Counted from the stretch's first letter, positions 8,990 through 19,868 are shown. The stretch is 58,664 bases of DNA from an uncultured Clostridia bacterium (GCA_934148985.1 CAKPDO010000004.1:1-58664); one strand, 5' to 3'. Numbers and translations: made by a program. The notes: generated from the sequence alone by a model not told the origin.

Positions 8990-11900
8990 ATGCAAATAGA
9001 CGAAGATACACTAAAACAAATAAAAAATGAACTAAAAGACACAGAAATATTTATAATTCAATATATAGATTTTCTTGAAAACATAAGTAACGAAATAAAA
9101 ATATTATGCAAAGATGAAATTATTTTCAATCTTATGCATAGAGATGCACATTTTAAAAAAATAATCTTAGAAAACCTTACAGACGAAATACAAGATGAAT
9201 TTTTCAAAAAATATTTTAATGAAAATAAAACAAGATTTCCAAGAGAACTAGATATGCGGAGATGAGCTCACAAAAATATGGTCAGTTCTAACTTTGAAAG
9301 TACAAGAAAAAAATGGCTATGTATTTGATGAGATTTACAAAACAGCAAAACAATATGGCTATAGATTTATAGAATTTTGGAAAGGCACCAAAAATCAAGA
9401 GAAGCATTTTATGCACATATATGAAGATATATATAATACAAGTGATTGCGAGTCTGAATTTGAAAGAAGAATTATATATCTTTGGAAAGGAACAAATAAA
9501 GAACAACAAGAAAAACACTTGAAAATGATTTTAAAAGAAAATCCAGCAATAACATTTCGTATATTTAGGGTTACAGATAAGGATATTCAAAAAGATTATT
9601 TTGAAAAAAATAAAACAAGATTAGACGAAAGAACGGTAGCAGAGTTATATTGTGGTTTAGATGAAAAAAACAAAAAAGTCTATTTGGATGAGTTTTGGAA
9701 ATTCTTTTATAAATATTTAAATAAAGATGAAAACTTTATATTAAAACTTTGGAATACAATGGAAAAAGACTTTAAAAGAGAAAACTTTATGAAAGTTTAT
9801 GACATTATAAAAAAAGCAAAGATTGATAAAATAGCTTTTTTAAAAGAGACATCATTTGACGATAGTTATTACGAAATAGCAAAGTTCATTCTAAGAGAAA
9901 ATGAAAAAGACATGAATGAATACACAGAAGCTGTAAAATGTATGTTAAGTGTAAAAGGAATAACAGATGAAGCTTTATACATTAAAAGAGAAAGTCTTGA
10001 TGACCAAATAGAAGTATGGAAAGCTTTAGATGGCTTTTTTGAAAAAAAAAGAAACTGGTTTGAAAAAAATATAGAAAAATATGAGGGGGATATTAAGGCT
10101 CTTATAAAAATTTGGGGAAGTATAAGAGGAGACTTTATTCAATATGATTATAAAGGGGTGTTAAAGAACCTTGTAAGTAATGAAAGGCTATCAAAAGAAG
10201 ATGCTATTAAGTTATTTTCAAATACAGAACCTGATTTACTTAGCTTAGGTACAGTCTTAAAATTAATCAAAAAAATAGATATGCAAAATGCATCTGAAAT
10301 GTTTGATAGATATTGCAATTTAAAAGAGTTACATCCTGAAATAAATCAAACTCTTAATTTGGGAATATTAGAAGAAAAAGTTGCAACATTTATTGGAGAA
10401 GACAAATTAGTAAATTTGGCTTGTAATGAACTTTTACAAGATCAAATTCAAAATAATATAAACAATAAAAATTTCATGAAACTCTTAGGTTATATTGCAC
10501 GAAACAGGGAAAATTGGGCACTAGAGATGGATACTATTTGCAAAAATTTTGCACAATATGAGAAATTAATCAATAATATAAAAAGTGTCGATTTGCAAGA
10601 TGAACAATTAAAACAATTATATTTTTGTTTACTACAGAGAAAAAATTGGTTTAAAGTTGAAACCTTGGATGAATTAGAAAATTACGAAAAAAATAGAAAA
10701 GAAATTTGTCAAAATATTTTAGAAGGAAAAGATACAGAAGGAAGATTATCAAAAGAATTTGAGGATTTAACCGAAAAGAAAAAAAGAATATTTGCAATTT
10801 TAGAACTTTCATATGGAATGGATATTGAAAGTGCAAGAAATTTGGTATATAAATATGGAAAAGATATAGATGAAATTTTAAAGGGGCAATATGCAAATGA
10901 AAAAGTAACAAAAGAATTAAAAAATTTAAAAACAATTTTGAATTTGACTAAAGAAGAAGCACAAACTTTATATGACGAAAATAAAAAAACAATCCAAGGA
11001 TGGGAAAATATTGAATATTCTGCAAGTGTGCATATAGAAGAGCAGGCATTGCAGTTATTTGAAAAGCTATATAATGATGAAATAAAATTAGAAGAAACTC
11101 CACTTGAAAGTATAAAATATAATGAAAAAAATGTAGAAGTTTCTGAGATTACAGGTGATTTTAAAGCTTTTTTTAGGGTAGAAGGAGCGTATAACGCAAA
11201 TTGGAGAGAACCGGAAAATTTCAATGATAGTTTTGAAAAAATAGAACCTGTGTGGAAGCGGCAATTGCAAAAGTTTTGCGTCTAATAATCTTTTTGGACT
11301 TGCAAGGCTAAATGGACCTATATACGGATATGTTAAATGTAAAAGGGGTTCTTTACTACTTATGGCACCTTGGGATATTGGTAGTGATGAAGCCAATAGT
11401 TCTTTTGCTCCTTCGGGATCTCCATGGAATTACAATGTTGGAATTGAATTTAGAATTCCGGAAAAAATGATAGACTCAACTAGGTTTGGATACAATGAAA
11501 CAGTAACACAAAAATGGTTTTATAATAATGAGTCTCATAAAATGGAAAAAGACTTTCCGGATTTTGTATTATACGTAAAATATACAAATGAAAAAGATAT
11601 AAAAGAAGATCAAATGTACAAAATGTGTTTGAAAGCAGCAGCACAATTAGGAGTTCCATTAAAAATTTTTAATTTTGAAAAAAATTTGGAAAGAGAACAA
11701 CTCAAAATTGAGAAATATCTTAGGATATTTACAGGTGAAGAAAAAAACGATACAGGATTAACAAATGAAAAAATTTTAGAAAAAATAATTGTTGATATCG
11801 AAAATAATAGGTCTGGACTAAAGTTTGCTGATAGAAGTTTTAAGGAAATTTATTTTACAGACGAAATGAGAGATAAAACTTATGAAAGAATACATAGGGC

Positions 11901-12222
11901 TATTTTAAGGTATAAAGATATTAATGGAGGAGAGTATAAAAAAATATTGTTATGTTTTAAAAATGTATTAAAAGATGAGATATTAAAGCAAGTTTCTACA
12001 ACAGGCGAGTCAGTAAGTGATTTAAAAAACAAGGCCTTTTTTCTAAATCAGCTATATTTATGCAAAGGCAAAAAAATTACAGGACGTCCTGCAAAAAAAG
12101 AAAGAATTGCAAATAGCTTAATTAGTATGTATAAAAATTATGAGGTAACTTTGGAAGACACAAGAAGGGTTGAAGAAGTATTTTCATCTAGAAAAGGAAA
12201 TGATGCAGGGGAGGAAAGATAA
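8990..12222 (+). CDS. Unknown 1076-aa protein, continuous only with two +1 shifts at CGG
   Basis: Frame 0 from ATG 8990 (after GAAAGGGACC) reaches in-frame CGG at 9257 and stops at TGA two codons later. Skipping C9257 continues as Gly-Asp-Glu-Leu into the long frame to 11259, where another CGG is followed by a stop eight codons on. Skipping C11259 continues as Gly-Asn-Cys-Lys into the third frame, ending at TAA 12222. No stop interrupts the joined frame. The bulk is helical, charged and repeat-like (recurring LWKGT, W and FxKN elements), as in a helical scaffold. The C-terminal 300 residues contain an alpha/beta region with LLLMAPWDIGSDE and DFPDFVLYV, nuclease-like in feel but not assigned. 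Downstream of a Ski2-like helicase. Confidence 0.7.
9257..9260 (+). other. CGG +1 recoding site 1 (CGGA, unknown 1076-aa gene)
   Basis: In-frame ATG CGG AGA TGA; reading ATG (C)GGA GAT GAG rejoins the open frame. The inserted residue would be Gly. Confidence 0.75.
11259..11262 (+). other. CGG +1 recoding site 2 (CGGC, unknown 1076-aa gene)
   Basis: In-frame AAG CGG CAA; reading AAG (C)GGC AAT TGC continues into the frame ending at 12222. This is the only site with GGC after the skipped C. Confidence 0.75.
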
Positions 12223-12357
12223 ATGGATGAAAAAGATGAAGTCTATGAAAGAACTCTTGAATTAGAGAAAATGATTGATAATATAATGAAAAAAAGGGAC
12301 CAAAAAGAACCGACCCCAATGGGTCAAATGAGTCAAAGAAAGGAAGATAAAAAATGA
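12223..12357 (+). CDS. Small acidic protein ORF running through an ACCGGT-type repeat
   Basis: A 44-codon ORF with ATG immediately after the previous stop (TAA ATG) and a GGGAGG site 8 bases upstream. The first 25 residues are a charged helix (ELEKMIDNIMKKRD); the last third is encoded by the intergenic repeat (QKEPTPMGQ), and the stop overlaps the ATG of the exporter (ATGA). It may be a coupling peptide or a genuine small protein. Confidence 0.4.
   Translation: MDEKDEVYERTLELEKMIDNIMKKRDQKEPTPMGQMSQRKEDKK
12296..12330 (+). repeat. ACCGGT-type dispersed repeat copy
   Basis: GGGACCAAAAAGAACCGACC followed by CCAATGGGTC, just upstream of the exporter's ribosome binding site. Core is ACCGACC rather than ACCGGTC. 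Confidence 0.7.
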
Positions 12358-12869
12358 GCGAAAAATTAGTAAATGGAATAATAGGTGCATTTGGAGGAAT
12401 AACATCCATAGCATTTGGAAAAGAAATATTAGTATTTATAATATCATTAATGCCGATATTAGAATTAAGAGGAGGTCTTCTTGCGGCATCCCTTTTAGGA
12501 TTAAAACCAATACCAAGCTACATAATAAGTGTTGTAGGAAATTTACTTCCTATACCATTTATATTACTATTGATAAATAAAATTTTAAATTGGATGAGAA
12601 ATAGCAAACACTTTAAGGGAATAGCTGAATGGTTAGACAAGAAGGTTGAAAAACACAAAGGACAGATTGAAAAATTTGGATATTTAGGAATTGTATTATT
12701 TGTTGGAATTCCACTTCCAGGTACAGGAGCTTGGACTGGTTCTCTTATTGCGTCTGTTTTAGAAATGGATAGAAAAAAGACTTTTTTAGCAGTTCTTGCT
12801 GGTGTATTTTTGGCAAGTGTTATTATGATGATTGTTTCGTTTGGACTTGTGGCTAAACTTGTAGGATAA
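12354..12869 (+). CDS. Small multidrug export family membrane protein (COG2426-like)
   Basis: A 171-aa integral membrane protein with about four hydrophobic segments. The conserved ELRGGL motif near residue 38 and the GIPLPGTGAWTG loop near residue 122 match the putative small multidrug exporter family (PF06695), related in fold to DedA-like proteins. Substrate unknown. The start overlaps the preceding small ORF, with AAAGGAAG upstream. No in-frame CGG. Confidence 0.75.
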   Translation: MSEKLVNGIIGAFGGITSIAFGKEILVFIISLMPILELRGGLLAASLLGLKPIPSYIISVVGNLLPIPFILLLINKILNWMRNSKHFKGIAEWLDKKVEKHKGQIEKFGYLGIVLFVGIPLPGTGAWTGSLIASVLEMDRKKTFLAVLAGVFLASVIMMIVSFGLVAKLVG

Positions 12870-12926
12870 AAATATAATTATGGTAATGGTTGGAATTTTT
12901 GATGTTTTGGAAAGGAAATTGATTAT

Positions 12927-13157
12927 ATGAAGCAAAAATATAACCCAGAAATTTTAGAAAAATGTTTACCTCCATATTTAGAAAATGATTTAAAAAATTT
13001 AAAAGAAGGACTGAAAAATAATGTTAGTTACATAGATTGTCTTATAGATGAACTTCAGGGTTCAGTTAACAGTGCTTGGGTTGATGGAGATATTTCAGAT
13101 GAACAATGTGACTATTTATATAAAAAATATATCAGAATGGAGAAAGAAAATGATTGA
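12927..13157 (+). CDS. Small helical protein before the HipA-like kinase
   Basis: A 76-aa acidic, helical protein starting at ATG 12927 with GGAAAGGAAA upstream, ending in MEKEND. Its stop overlaps the next gene's start by 8 bases, so the two are translationally coupled. The position before a HipA-like kinase resembles a regulatory or antitoxin-like partner, but no DNA-binding motif is visible. Confidence 0.6.
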   Translation: MKQKYNPEILEKCLPPYLENDLKNLKEGLKNNVSYIDCLIDELQGSVNSAWVDGDISDEQCDYLYKKYIRMEKEND

Positions 13158-14046
13158 CTTTACAGAATGTGAGAAAAATAATTTTAAATATTATGGTGGA
13201 AAAAATGGTGGAAAGATATGTATTGTATATCAAGAAAATGACTATATGTTAAAATTTCCAGCAATAAATGAGGGAATATCTGAACATGGATATTCAAATA
13301 GTTGTATATCTGAATATATTGCTTGTAATATTTTGAAAACATTAGGTCTAAATGTGCAAGAAACAATTCTTGGAAGATATAGAATTAATGGAGAAGAAAA
13401 GATTGTTGTTGCATGTAAAGATTTTACTACAAATGGAACTATATTAAAACAATTTGCCGAATTTAAAAATAGTCAAATTGAAACATCGAAAAATGGTTAT
13501 GGAACAGAACTAAGCGAAGTAATAGAAACTATAGAAAATCAAAGCATATATGATGGAAAGAAATTATTAGCTTTCTTTTGGGATATGTTTATTGCCGATA
13601 GTTTAGTAGGAAATTTTGACAGACATAATGGAAATTGGGGTTTTTTAATAAATGAAAGTCTAAGAAGAATAGAGATTGCTCCAATTTATGATTGTGCATC
13701 ATGTCTATATCCGCAGCTTACTGATGAAAGAATTGCTGAAATTATAGATAATGACAATGAAATGGAAGCTAGAGTATATATTTTTCCAACTTCAGCTCTA
13801 AAATATAATGACAAAAAAATAAATTATTTTTCATGGATTTCAGGACTAGAAAATGAAGAGTGTAATCAGGCTCTTTTAAGGATTTTTCCAAGGATAGATT
13901 TTGAAAAAATAAATGTAATTATTGACGAAACTCCTTGTATTTCAAACATTAGAAAAGCTTTTTATAAGAAAATATTGAAAATGAGATATGAAATGATATT
14001 AAAAGTTAGTTATGAAATGCTTATTCAAAAGGAAAATAATTTTTAG
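13150..14046 (+). CDS. HipA-like (CtkA-type) Ser/Thr kinase
   Basis: A 298-aa protein; ATG 13150 is preferred over the longer in-frame start at 13048, which lies inside the upstream gene. The catalytic loop GNFDRHNGNWGF and the metal-binding segment IAPIYDCASC are characteristic of HipA/CtkA kinases. HipA phosphorylates glutamyl-tRNA synthetase in toxin-antitoxin modules, but stand-alone kinases like this one lack the N-terminal HipB-interacting part, so its target is unknown. Coupled to the 76-aa protein upstream. No in-frame CGG. Confidence 0.75.
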   Translation: MIDFTECEKNNFKYYGGKNGGKICIVYQENDYMLKFPAINEGISEHGYSNSCISEYIACNILKTLGLNVQETILGRYRINGEEKIVVACKDFTTNGTILKQFAEFKNSQIETSKNGYGTELSEVIETIENQSIYDGKKLLAFFWDMFIADSLVGNFDRHNGNWGFLINESLRRIEIAPIYDCASCLYPQLTDERIAEIIDNDNEMEARVYIFPTSALKYNDKKINYFSWISGLENEECNQALLRIFPRIDFEKINVIIDETPCISNIRKAFYKKILKMRYEMILKVSYEMLIQKENNF

Positions 14047-14069
14047 TCCCCAAAAAGAATCGGTACCAG
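14047..14069 (+). repeat. ACCGGT-type dispersed repeat, diverged copy
   Basis: TCCCCAAAAAGAATCGGTAC between the kinase stop and the ribosome binding site of the flavoprotein gene; diverged from the consensus CCCAAAAAGAACCGGTCCC. Confidence 0.55.
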
Positions 14070-14092
14070 AAGGATAGAAAGGAAACCCAAAA

Positions 14093-15691
14093 ATGCAAAA
14101 AGTAATAATAATAGGTGCAGGACCAGCTGGTCTAACAGCAGCAGACAAATTATTAGATGAAAAAGAAAAATATGACGTAACAATTCTAGAAGAAACATTT
14201 GAAATAGGAGGAATATCAAAAACAGTAAAATATAATGGAAATAGAATGGATATAGGTGGACATAGATTTTTCTCAAAAGACCAAGAAGTTATGAAATATT
14301 GGGAAGAATTAATGCCTATTCAAGGAGAAAATTCATTTGATGACGAAGAATTAAAAAGAGAAAAAAAATTAAATATCGGAGGTCCAAATCCTAATATAGA
14401 AGATGAAGTTATGCTTGTAAGAACAAGGGTATCAAGAATATATTTCTTAAAGAAGTTTTTCGATTATCCTGTTAGTTTGAAATGGAAGACACTAAAAAAT
14501 ATGGGCTTAATTAGAACAATAAAAGTAGGATTTAGTTATATAAATGCTGTAGTTTTCAAAAGAAAGGAAAACTCTCTTGAAGATTTTTACATAAACAGAT
14601 TTGGAAAAGAACTTTACGAAATGTTTTTTAAAAACTATACAGAGAGGCTATGGGGAAGAAAAGCCTCAGAAATTTCAGCCGACTGGGGAGCTCAAAGGGT
14701 AAAAGGCGTATCTATAAAAGCAATCATAAAAGATATGTTCAATAAAGTTTTTGGTAGAAAAAATAAAGAAAATACAGAAACATCTTTAATCGAACAATTT
14801 TGGTATCCAAAATTTGGACCAGGTCAGCTTTGGGAAACATTAGCTAAAAGAGTAGAAAATAAAGGTGGAAAAATATTAAAGGGATACAAAGTAAAAAATA
14901 TAAATATTGAAAATGGAAAGATTATATCTGTAGAATGTGAAGTAACTAAAAATGATATAGAAAATGGAGATTTGATATCACAAGTAAAAAAGAAAACAAT
15001 TACAATTGAGGGTGACATATTTATATCTTCAATGCCTGTAAAAGACTTAGTTTGCGGCCTTAATGGAGAAAATATTCCAGAAAGTATGTTAGAGATTGCA
15101 AAAGGTTTGCCATATAGAGATTTTATGACAGTTGGACTTTTAGTAAACAAATTAAATCTGAAAAATGAAACGAATATAAAAACTCTTGGAAATATAGTAC
15201 CAGACTGTTGGATATATGTTCATGAGCCAGAAGCGAAGTTATTGAGAATACAAATCTTCAACAATTGGTCACCATATATGTTAAAAGACCCAAGAAATAC
15301 AGTTTGGATAGGCCTAGAGTATACTTGTAATGAAGGCGATAATTATTGGAACATGAGTGATAGCGAATTTATAGATGTAGCAGCAAATGAATTGATAAAA
15401 ATGGGTATAATAGAAAAAAATAATATTTTAGATTCACATAGAGAAAAAGTGAAAAAGGCATACCCAGCATATTTTGACACATATTCTAAAATGGATGAAT
15501 TGATTAAATATTTAGATAGCTTCGAAAATTTATATTGTATAGGAAGAAATGGCCAACATCGTTACAATAATATGGATCATTCGATGGTAACAGCATTTGA
15601 AGCGGTTAAAAATATAAAAAATGGAACTAAAGATAAATCAAATATTTGGAATGTAAATACCGAAAAAGAATATCATGAAGAAAAAAAATAA
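14093..15691 (+). CDS. FAD-dependent amine-oxidase-family oxidoreductase
   Basis: A 532-aa flavoprotein with an N-terminal dinucleotide-binding motif GAGPAGL (residues 8-14), a second glycine signature IGGISKT and the GGHRFFSK segment of the amine oxidase/UDP-galactopyranose mutase-like group. The C-terminal RNGQHRYNNMDHSM resembles the FAD-contacting end of these enzymes. The closest annotation style is protoporphyrinogen oxidase-like or NAD(P)-binding oxidoreductase in surface glycan synthesis; the substrate cannot be named from sequence. Start ATG behind AAAGGAAA. No in-frame CGG. Confidence 0.75.
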   Translation: MQKVIIIGAGPAGLTAADKLLDEKEKYDVTILEETFEIGGISKTVKYNGNRMDIGGHRFFSKDQEVMKYWEELMPIQGENSFDDEELKREKKLNIGGPNPNIEDEVMLVRTRVSRIYFLKKFFDYPVSLKWKTLKNMGLIRTIKVGFSYINAVVFKRKENSLEDFYINRFGKELYEMFFKNYTERLWGRKASEISADWGAQRVKGVSIKAIIKDMFNKVFGRKNKENTETSLIEQFWYPKFGPGQLWETLAKRVENKGGKILKGYKVKNINIENGKIISVECEVTKNDIENGDLISQVKKKTITIEGDIFISSMPVKDLVCGLNGENIPESMLEIAKGLPYRDFMTVGLLVNKLNLKNETNIKTLGNIVPDCWIYVHEPEAKLLRIQIFNNWSPYMLKDPRNTVWIGLEYTCNEGDNYWNMSDSEFIDVAANELIKMGIIEKNNILDSHREKVKKAYPAYFDTYSKMDELIKYLDSFENLYCIGRNGQHRYNNMDHSMVTAFEAVKNIKNGTKDKSNIWNVNTEKEYHEEKK

Positions 15692-15707
15692 AAATGTTTG
15701 CAAAAGT

Positions 15708-15766
15708 ACCCAAAAAGAACCGGTCCCAATGGGTCGATACCCAAAAAGAACCGGTCCCAATGGGTC
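15708..15766 (+). repeat. Tandem pair of ACCGGT-type repeats upstream of polA
   Basis: Two nearly identical direct copies of CCCAAAAAGAACCGGTCCC plus AATGGGTC (15709-15735 and 15739-15766), directly before the polA ribosome binding site. Confidence 0.85.
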
Positions 15767-15790
15767 AAAAAGAACAGAAAGGAGAAAGCA

Positions 15791-18524
15791 GTGAAAAAGA
15801 AACTTCTATTAATAGACGGAAATAGTATAATGAATAGAGCATTTTATGGAATAATGGGAAGTAAAATGTTAATGACAAATGATGGTAAATACACAAATGC
15901 AGTATATGGTTTTTTGGCAATATTATTTAAAAATTTGGAAGACCTAAATCCTGAATATATAGCAGTATCATTTGATTTAAAAGCTAAAACAGCAAGACAT
16001 AAGTTATATGAGGGGTATAAAGCAAATCGTCATGGGATGCCAGATGAACTAGCAGATCAAATGCCTGTTATAAAAGATATTTTAAGAGCAATGAATATTG
16101 ATATTGTAGAGAAAGAGGGCTATGAGGGAGACGATATTTTAGGAACATTAAGTAAATTTGGAGAAGCACAAGGACTAGATGTAGTAATACTTTCAGGAGA
16201 TAGGGATACATTTCAACTTGCAAGTGATAATATCACAATTAGAATTCCAAGAACTAAGCAGGGAAAAACAGAAGTAGATGATTATAATAGACAAAAAGTA
16301 TTGGAAGAATATGGTGTAGAGCCAAAGTCATTAATAGAAGTAAAAGGATTACAAGGAGATACATCAGATAATATTCCAGGTGTTTCTGGAATTGGGCCTA
16401 AAACAGCAATAAATCTTGTAAAGAAATATGGTACAATTGAAAATTTATATAAACAAATTGATGCCGGAACAGATGATTTAAAAGGAAAGCAAAAAGAAGC
16501 TATTATAAATAATAAAGATATGGCTTTTATTTCTAGGACACTTGGCGAAATAGATGTAAATGTACCACTTGACGATACTCTAGACACTTTAAAAACTGAA
16601 GAATGGGATAAGGAAAAAGTTTTAGAATTATTTAAAGTTTGCAATTTTAAAAAGTATATAGAAAGATTTAATTTAGATGGACAAGGTGTAGAAAATAATA
16701 GTGAGAGTAAAATTGATTTAAAAAATCTATTTAAAATAAATTCTGAAATATCAATTAATGAGATAGAAGAAAAAATTAATAAATTGAAAAAAATAGTTTT
16801 TTATTTAGGATTAGAAGAAAATCAAAATAGTGAAAATATAATAAAGCAAGATATAATATCTATATCAATTTATAATTCTGAAGAAAAAGAAGTTTATTAT
16901 ATAAAAAAAACAGAACATAAAGATGAATTTTATGACTTTTTAAAGCGAATTTTTGAAGATGGAGAGATAGAAAAATTTGGATATGAATTAGGTAGAGTTT
17001 ATATCTTATTAAAACAAATAGGAATTAATGTAAGAAATTTAAAATATGATATAACAGTTGCAAGTTATATATTAGACCCAACTGAGGGAAAATATGTAAT
17101 AGACAATTTAATAGAAAAATACTTGAATTTGAATATAAATGAATACCTTGAAATTAATGGGGCAAATGAAGAAATGAAGCAAATTACAATGTTTGATATT
17201 AAAGAAAATGGAACTGATAGTTTAAAATATAAAATATCATTTTATGCATATGCTATATATGAATTATCTGAAGCGTTGACAGAAAAATTAAAAGAAATAG
17301 AGGCAATTGAATTATTTAAAAATATAGATATGCCAACAGTTGAAGTTTTAGCAAATATGCAATGGAATGGAATGCATATTGAGGAAAATAAGCTAGTAGA
17401 ATTTGGAAATAACCTAAAAGGTGGAATTGACATATTAACATCAGAAATATATAATTTAGCTGGAGGAGAGTTTAATATAAATTCGCCAAAACAATTAGGT
17501 GAAGTTTTATTTGAAAAATTAGGATTACCATCAAAAAAGAAAACGAAAAATGGATATTCTACATCAGAAGATATTTTAGAAAAATTATTAAATGAACATC
17601 CAATAATCGAAAAAATATTAGAATATAGAAAGCTTTGCAAGTTAAATTCAACATATGTTGAGGGAATGAGGCCTTATATAAATCCTAAAACAAACAGGAT
17701 ACATTCATTTTTCCATCAAACAATAACAGCTACAGGAAGAATAAGTTCAACAGAACCAAATCTTCAAAATATTCCTACAAGAATGGAATTGGGAAAACAA
17801 TTAAGAAAAGTATTTGTTCCAGATGAGGGAAAGATATATATAGATGCAGATTATTCACAAATAGAGCTAAGAGTATTAGCACACATGTCAAAAGATAGGC
17901 ATATGATAGATGCATTTGTAAATGGAGAAGACATCCACAAACAAGCAGCATCAAAAGTGCTTCATAAACCAATAGAAGAAGTAACTAAAGAAGAAAGAAG
18001 CAGTGCAAAAGCGGTCAATTTTGGTATAGTTTATGGAATTAGTGACTTCGGCCTAGCAGCTCAACTTCGGAATTAGCAGGAAAGAGGCAAAGGCATATAT
18101 TGAGCAATATTTAGAGGAATATTCGGGTGTAAATATGTATATGCAAAATATTGTTGAAACGGCCAAGGAAAATGGCTATTCAGCTACTATGTTTGGAAGA
18201 AGAAGATATATAAAGGAATTATCATCAAATAATTATATGGTTAGGGAGTTTGGAAAACGTGCAGCAATGAATACTCCTATTCAGGGAACAGCAGCTGACA
18301 TAATGAAAATTGCGATGATAAAGGTTTATAATGAATTACAAAAACAGGGATTAAAGGCTAAAATTGTTTTACAAGTCCATGATGAAATGATGATTGAGGC
18401 TCCTATCGAAGAAGCTGAAAAAGTGGAACAAATTTTAAAAAGTAATATGGAGTCAGCAGCAAAACTTGATGTGCCTTTGGTAGCTGAGGTTTCTAAAGCT
18501 GATAGCTGGTATGATTGTAAGTAG
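15791..18524 (+). CDS. polA: DNA polymerase I, continuous only with a +1 shift at CGG
   Basis: About 910 aa after one skipped base. GTG 15791 has AAAGGAG upstream; an in-frame ATG at 15698 runs through the repeats and is unlikely. Domains: 5'-3' exonuclease (1 to about 290, DGNSIMNRAF, GDRDTFQL), a degenerate 3'-5' exonuclease region lacking the usual acidic residues, and the polymerase domain (motif A DYSQIELRVLAH, O-helix RSSAKAVNFGIVYGIS, motif C QVHDEMM). The frame breaks right after the O-helix at CTT CGG AAT TAG; skipping C18068 gives CTT GGA ATT AGC (Leu-Gly-Ile-Ser), the conserved continuation. Repairs gaps and Okazaki fragments. Confidence 0.93.
18068..18071 (+). other. CGG +1 recoding site 3 (CGGA, polA)
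   Basis: CTT CGG AAT TAG in frame 0. The +1 reading restores QLGISRKEA, where Gly is conserved in family A polymerases. Confidence 0.85.
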
Positions 18525-18530
18525 GAATTT

Positions 18531-18617
18531 GTTCTTTTGGGACCGGGTCTTTTTGGTACAATGTTCTTTTGAAACTGATTCTTTGATGGAAAGAAAGAAC
18601 CGATTCAAAAGGTGCAA
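18531..18617 (-). repeat. ACCGGT-type repeat cluster, inverted then direct
   Basis: GGGACCGGGTCTTTTTGG (reverse orientation) followed by TTCTTTTGAAACTGATTC and AAAGAACCGATTC, between polA and the lytic transglycosylase; the two arms are partly self-complementary. Confidence 0.65.
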
Positions 18618-18636
18618 TGCAAGAAAGGAGAAAAGA

Positions 18637-19215
18637 TTGATTAAACTAACAAAGAAAATAATTATACTAATTGTATTAGTGGTAATAGTGTTATCAATTT
18701 TAGGAATGATAAACTTTAAGAGAATAAAAAATCAGATACTTATGACAACATATAAAACAGAATATTCAGAATATGTAAAAAATTATGCAAATGAATATGG
18801 TGTTGATGAATATTTAATTTATGCAATAATAAAAGCAGAAAGTAATTTTAAACAAGATGCTGTTTCAAGTAGACAAGCAAAAGGTTTAATGCAGCTTATG
18901 TATTCTACGGCAGAAGAAATAAGTCTAAAGGTAAATGTTGAACTAAATGAGGAAAATATTTTAGAGCCAGATATAAATATAAATTTGGGAACGAAGTATA
19001 TATCTATGTTAATAAAAAAATATGATAATATAAATTTGGCTTTAGCAGCGTACAATGCCGGGAGCGGAAATGTTGACGGATGGATAAATAAAGGAATTTT
19101 AAAAGAAGATGGTTCTGATATTGAAAATGTACCATTTAAAGAAACTAATAATTATGTTAGGAAAATTTTAAGGGATTATGAAATTTATAAGGAAATATAC
19201 GAAAATAGTAATTGA
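18637..19215 (+). CDS. Membrane-anchored lytic transglycosylase (SLT domain)
   Basis: A 192-aa protein. TTG 18637 is chosen because AAAGGAGA lies just upstream; longer in-frame starts run through the repeat. An N-terminal transmembrane helix (IIILIVLVVIVLSILGMI, about residues 8-25) is followed by an SLT/goose-lysozyme-type domain: catalytic Glu in IIKAESNF, GLMQLM, and LALAAYNAGSGNV. It cleaves peptidoglycan glycan strands outside the membrane. Located 112 bases after polA. No in-frame CGG. Confidence 0.85.
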   Translation: MIKLTKKIIILIVLVVIVLSILGMINFKRIKNQILMTTYKTEYSEYVKNYANEYGVDEYLIYAIIKAESNFKQDAVSSRQAKGLMQLMYSTAEEISLKVNVELNEENILEPDININLGTKYISMLIKKYDNINLALAAYNAGSGNVDGWINKGILKEDGSDIENVPFKETNNYVRKILRDYEIYKEIYENSN

Positions 19216-19230
19216 TAGGAAGTGATATAA

Positions 19231-19752
19231 ATGGAAGCTCCAGAAGTTACAGCTCTCAAGGCAAATGCTAATGATAAAGCATATGTATTGAATGCAGTAT
19301 CTAATCAAGGAAAGTTATTGGAATGGGCATCAGATAAATTAAGAGATGATGAAGATGTTGTTAAAACAGCCCTAGAAAATGATGGTGAGGCAATGGAGTT
19401 TGCAAGTGATAGATTGAAAGATAACAAAGACCTAATGTTACTTGCAATTAAAGGAGCCCCATGGACGGCATGTTATGCTTCTGATAGATTAAGAGCTGAT
19501 AAGGATGTTATTTTAGCAAGTGTAGAATCTTATGGGCAAACTTTATATTTTGCGAGTGAAGAACTTAGAGATGATTACGATGTTGTTAAAGCAGCTGTTA
19601 GCAATAAAGGTCTTATTGTTAAGTATGCAAGTTTTAGGCTTCGCGATAATGAAGAGATTGCAAAAATTGCTGTTGAGCAAAATAAGGTTGCATATCATTA
19701 TTTGAGTGAGAGAATGAAGAATGATGAGGAAATTAAGAAATTGGTTGAATGA
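19231..19752 (+). CDS. DUF4116 repeat protein
   Basis: A 173-aa protein made of five or six helical repeats of about 25-30 residues with the pattern asp-lys-asp-val ... ala-val ... ala-ser-asp-arg-leu-arg (ASDKLRDDEDVV, ASDRLKDNKDLM, ASDRLRADKDVI, ASEELRDDYDVV). This matches DUF4116 repeats, known from bacteria and giant viruses; function unknown, probably protein binding. AGGAAGTGATATAA lies upstream of ATG, 15 bases after the transglycosylase stop, so likely the same transcript. Confidence 0.75.
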   Translation: MEAPEVTALKANANDKAYVLNAVSNQGKLLEWASDKLRDDEDVVKTALENDGEAMEFASDRLKDNKDLMLLAIKGAPWTACYASDRLRADKDVILASVESYGQTLYFASEELRDDYDVVKAAVSNKGLIVKYASFRLRDNEEIAKIAVEQNKVAYHYLSERMKNDEEIKKLVE

Positions 19753-19831
19753 TTTGGAAAATTTGGTATATAATAAAATGTGTGCTATTATAATAGTGCT
19801 TAAGCAAATCGTGCATGAAATGAAACCCAAA

Positions 19832-19868
19832 AAGACTAGGTAATGTCCAAGAAACCTAGCCTTTTTTC
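19832..19868 (+). terminator. Intrinsic terminator after the DUF4116 gene
   Basis: AGACTAGGT ... ACCTAGCCT stem with one mismatch followed by TTTTTT. Confidence 0.75.

Noticed and set aside
15708..15766. CRISPR array from the tandem repeats
   Set aside because: Only two copies with a 2-3 base gap, no spacers and no cas genes.
15698..15790. Longer polA N-terminus from ATG 15698
   Set aside because: It is encoded by the tandem repeats and lacks a ribosome binding site; GTG 15791 has one.
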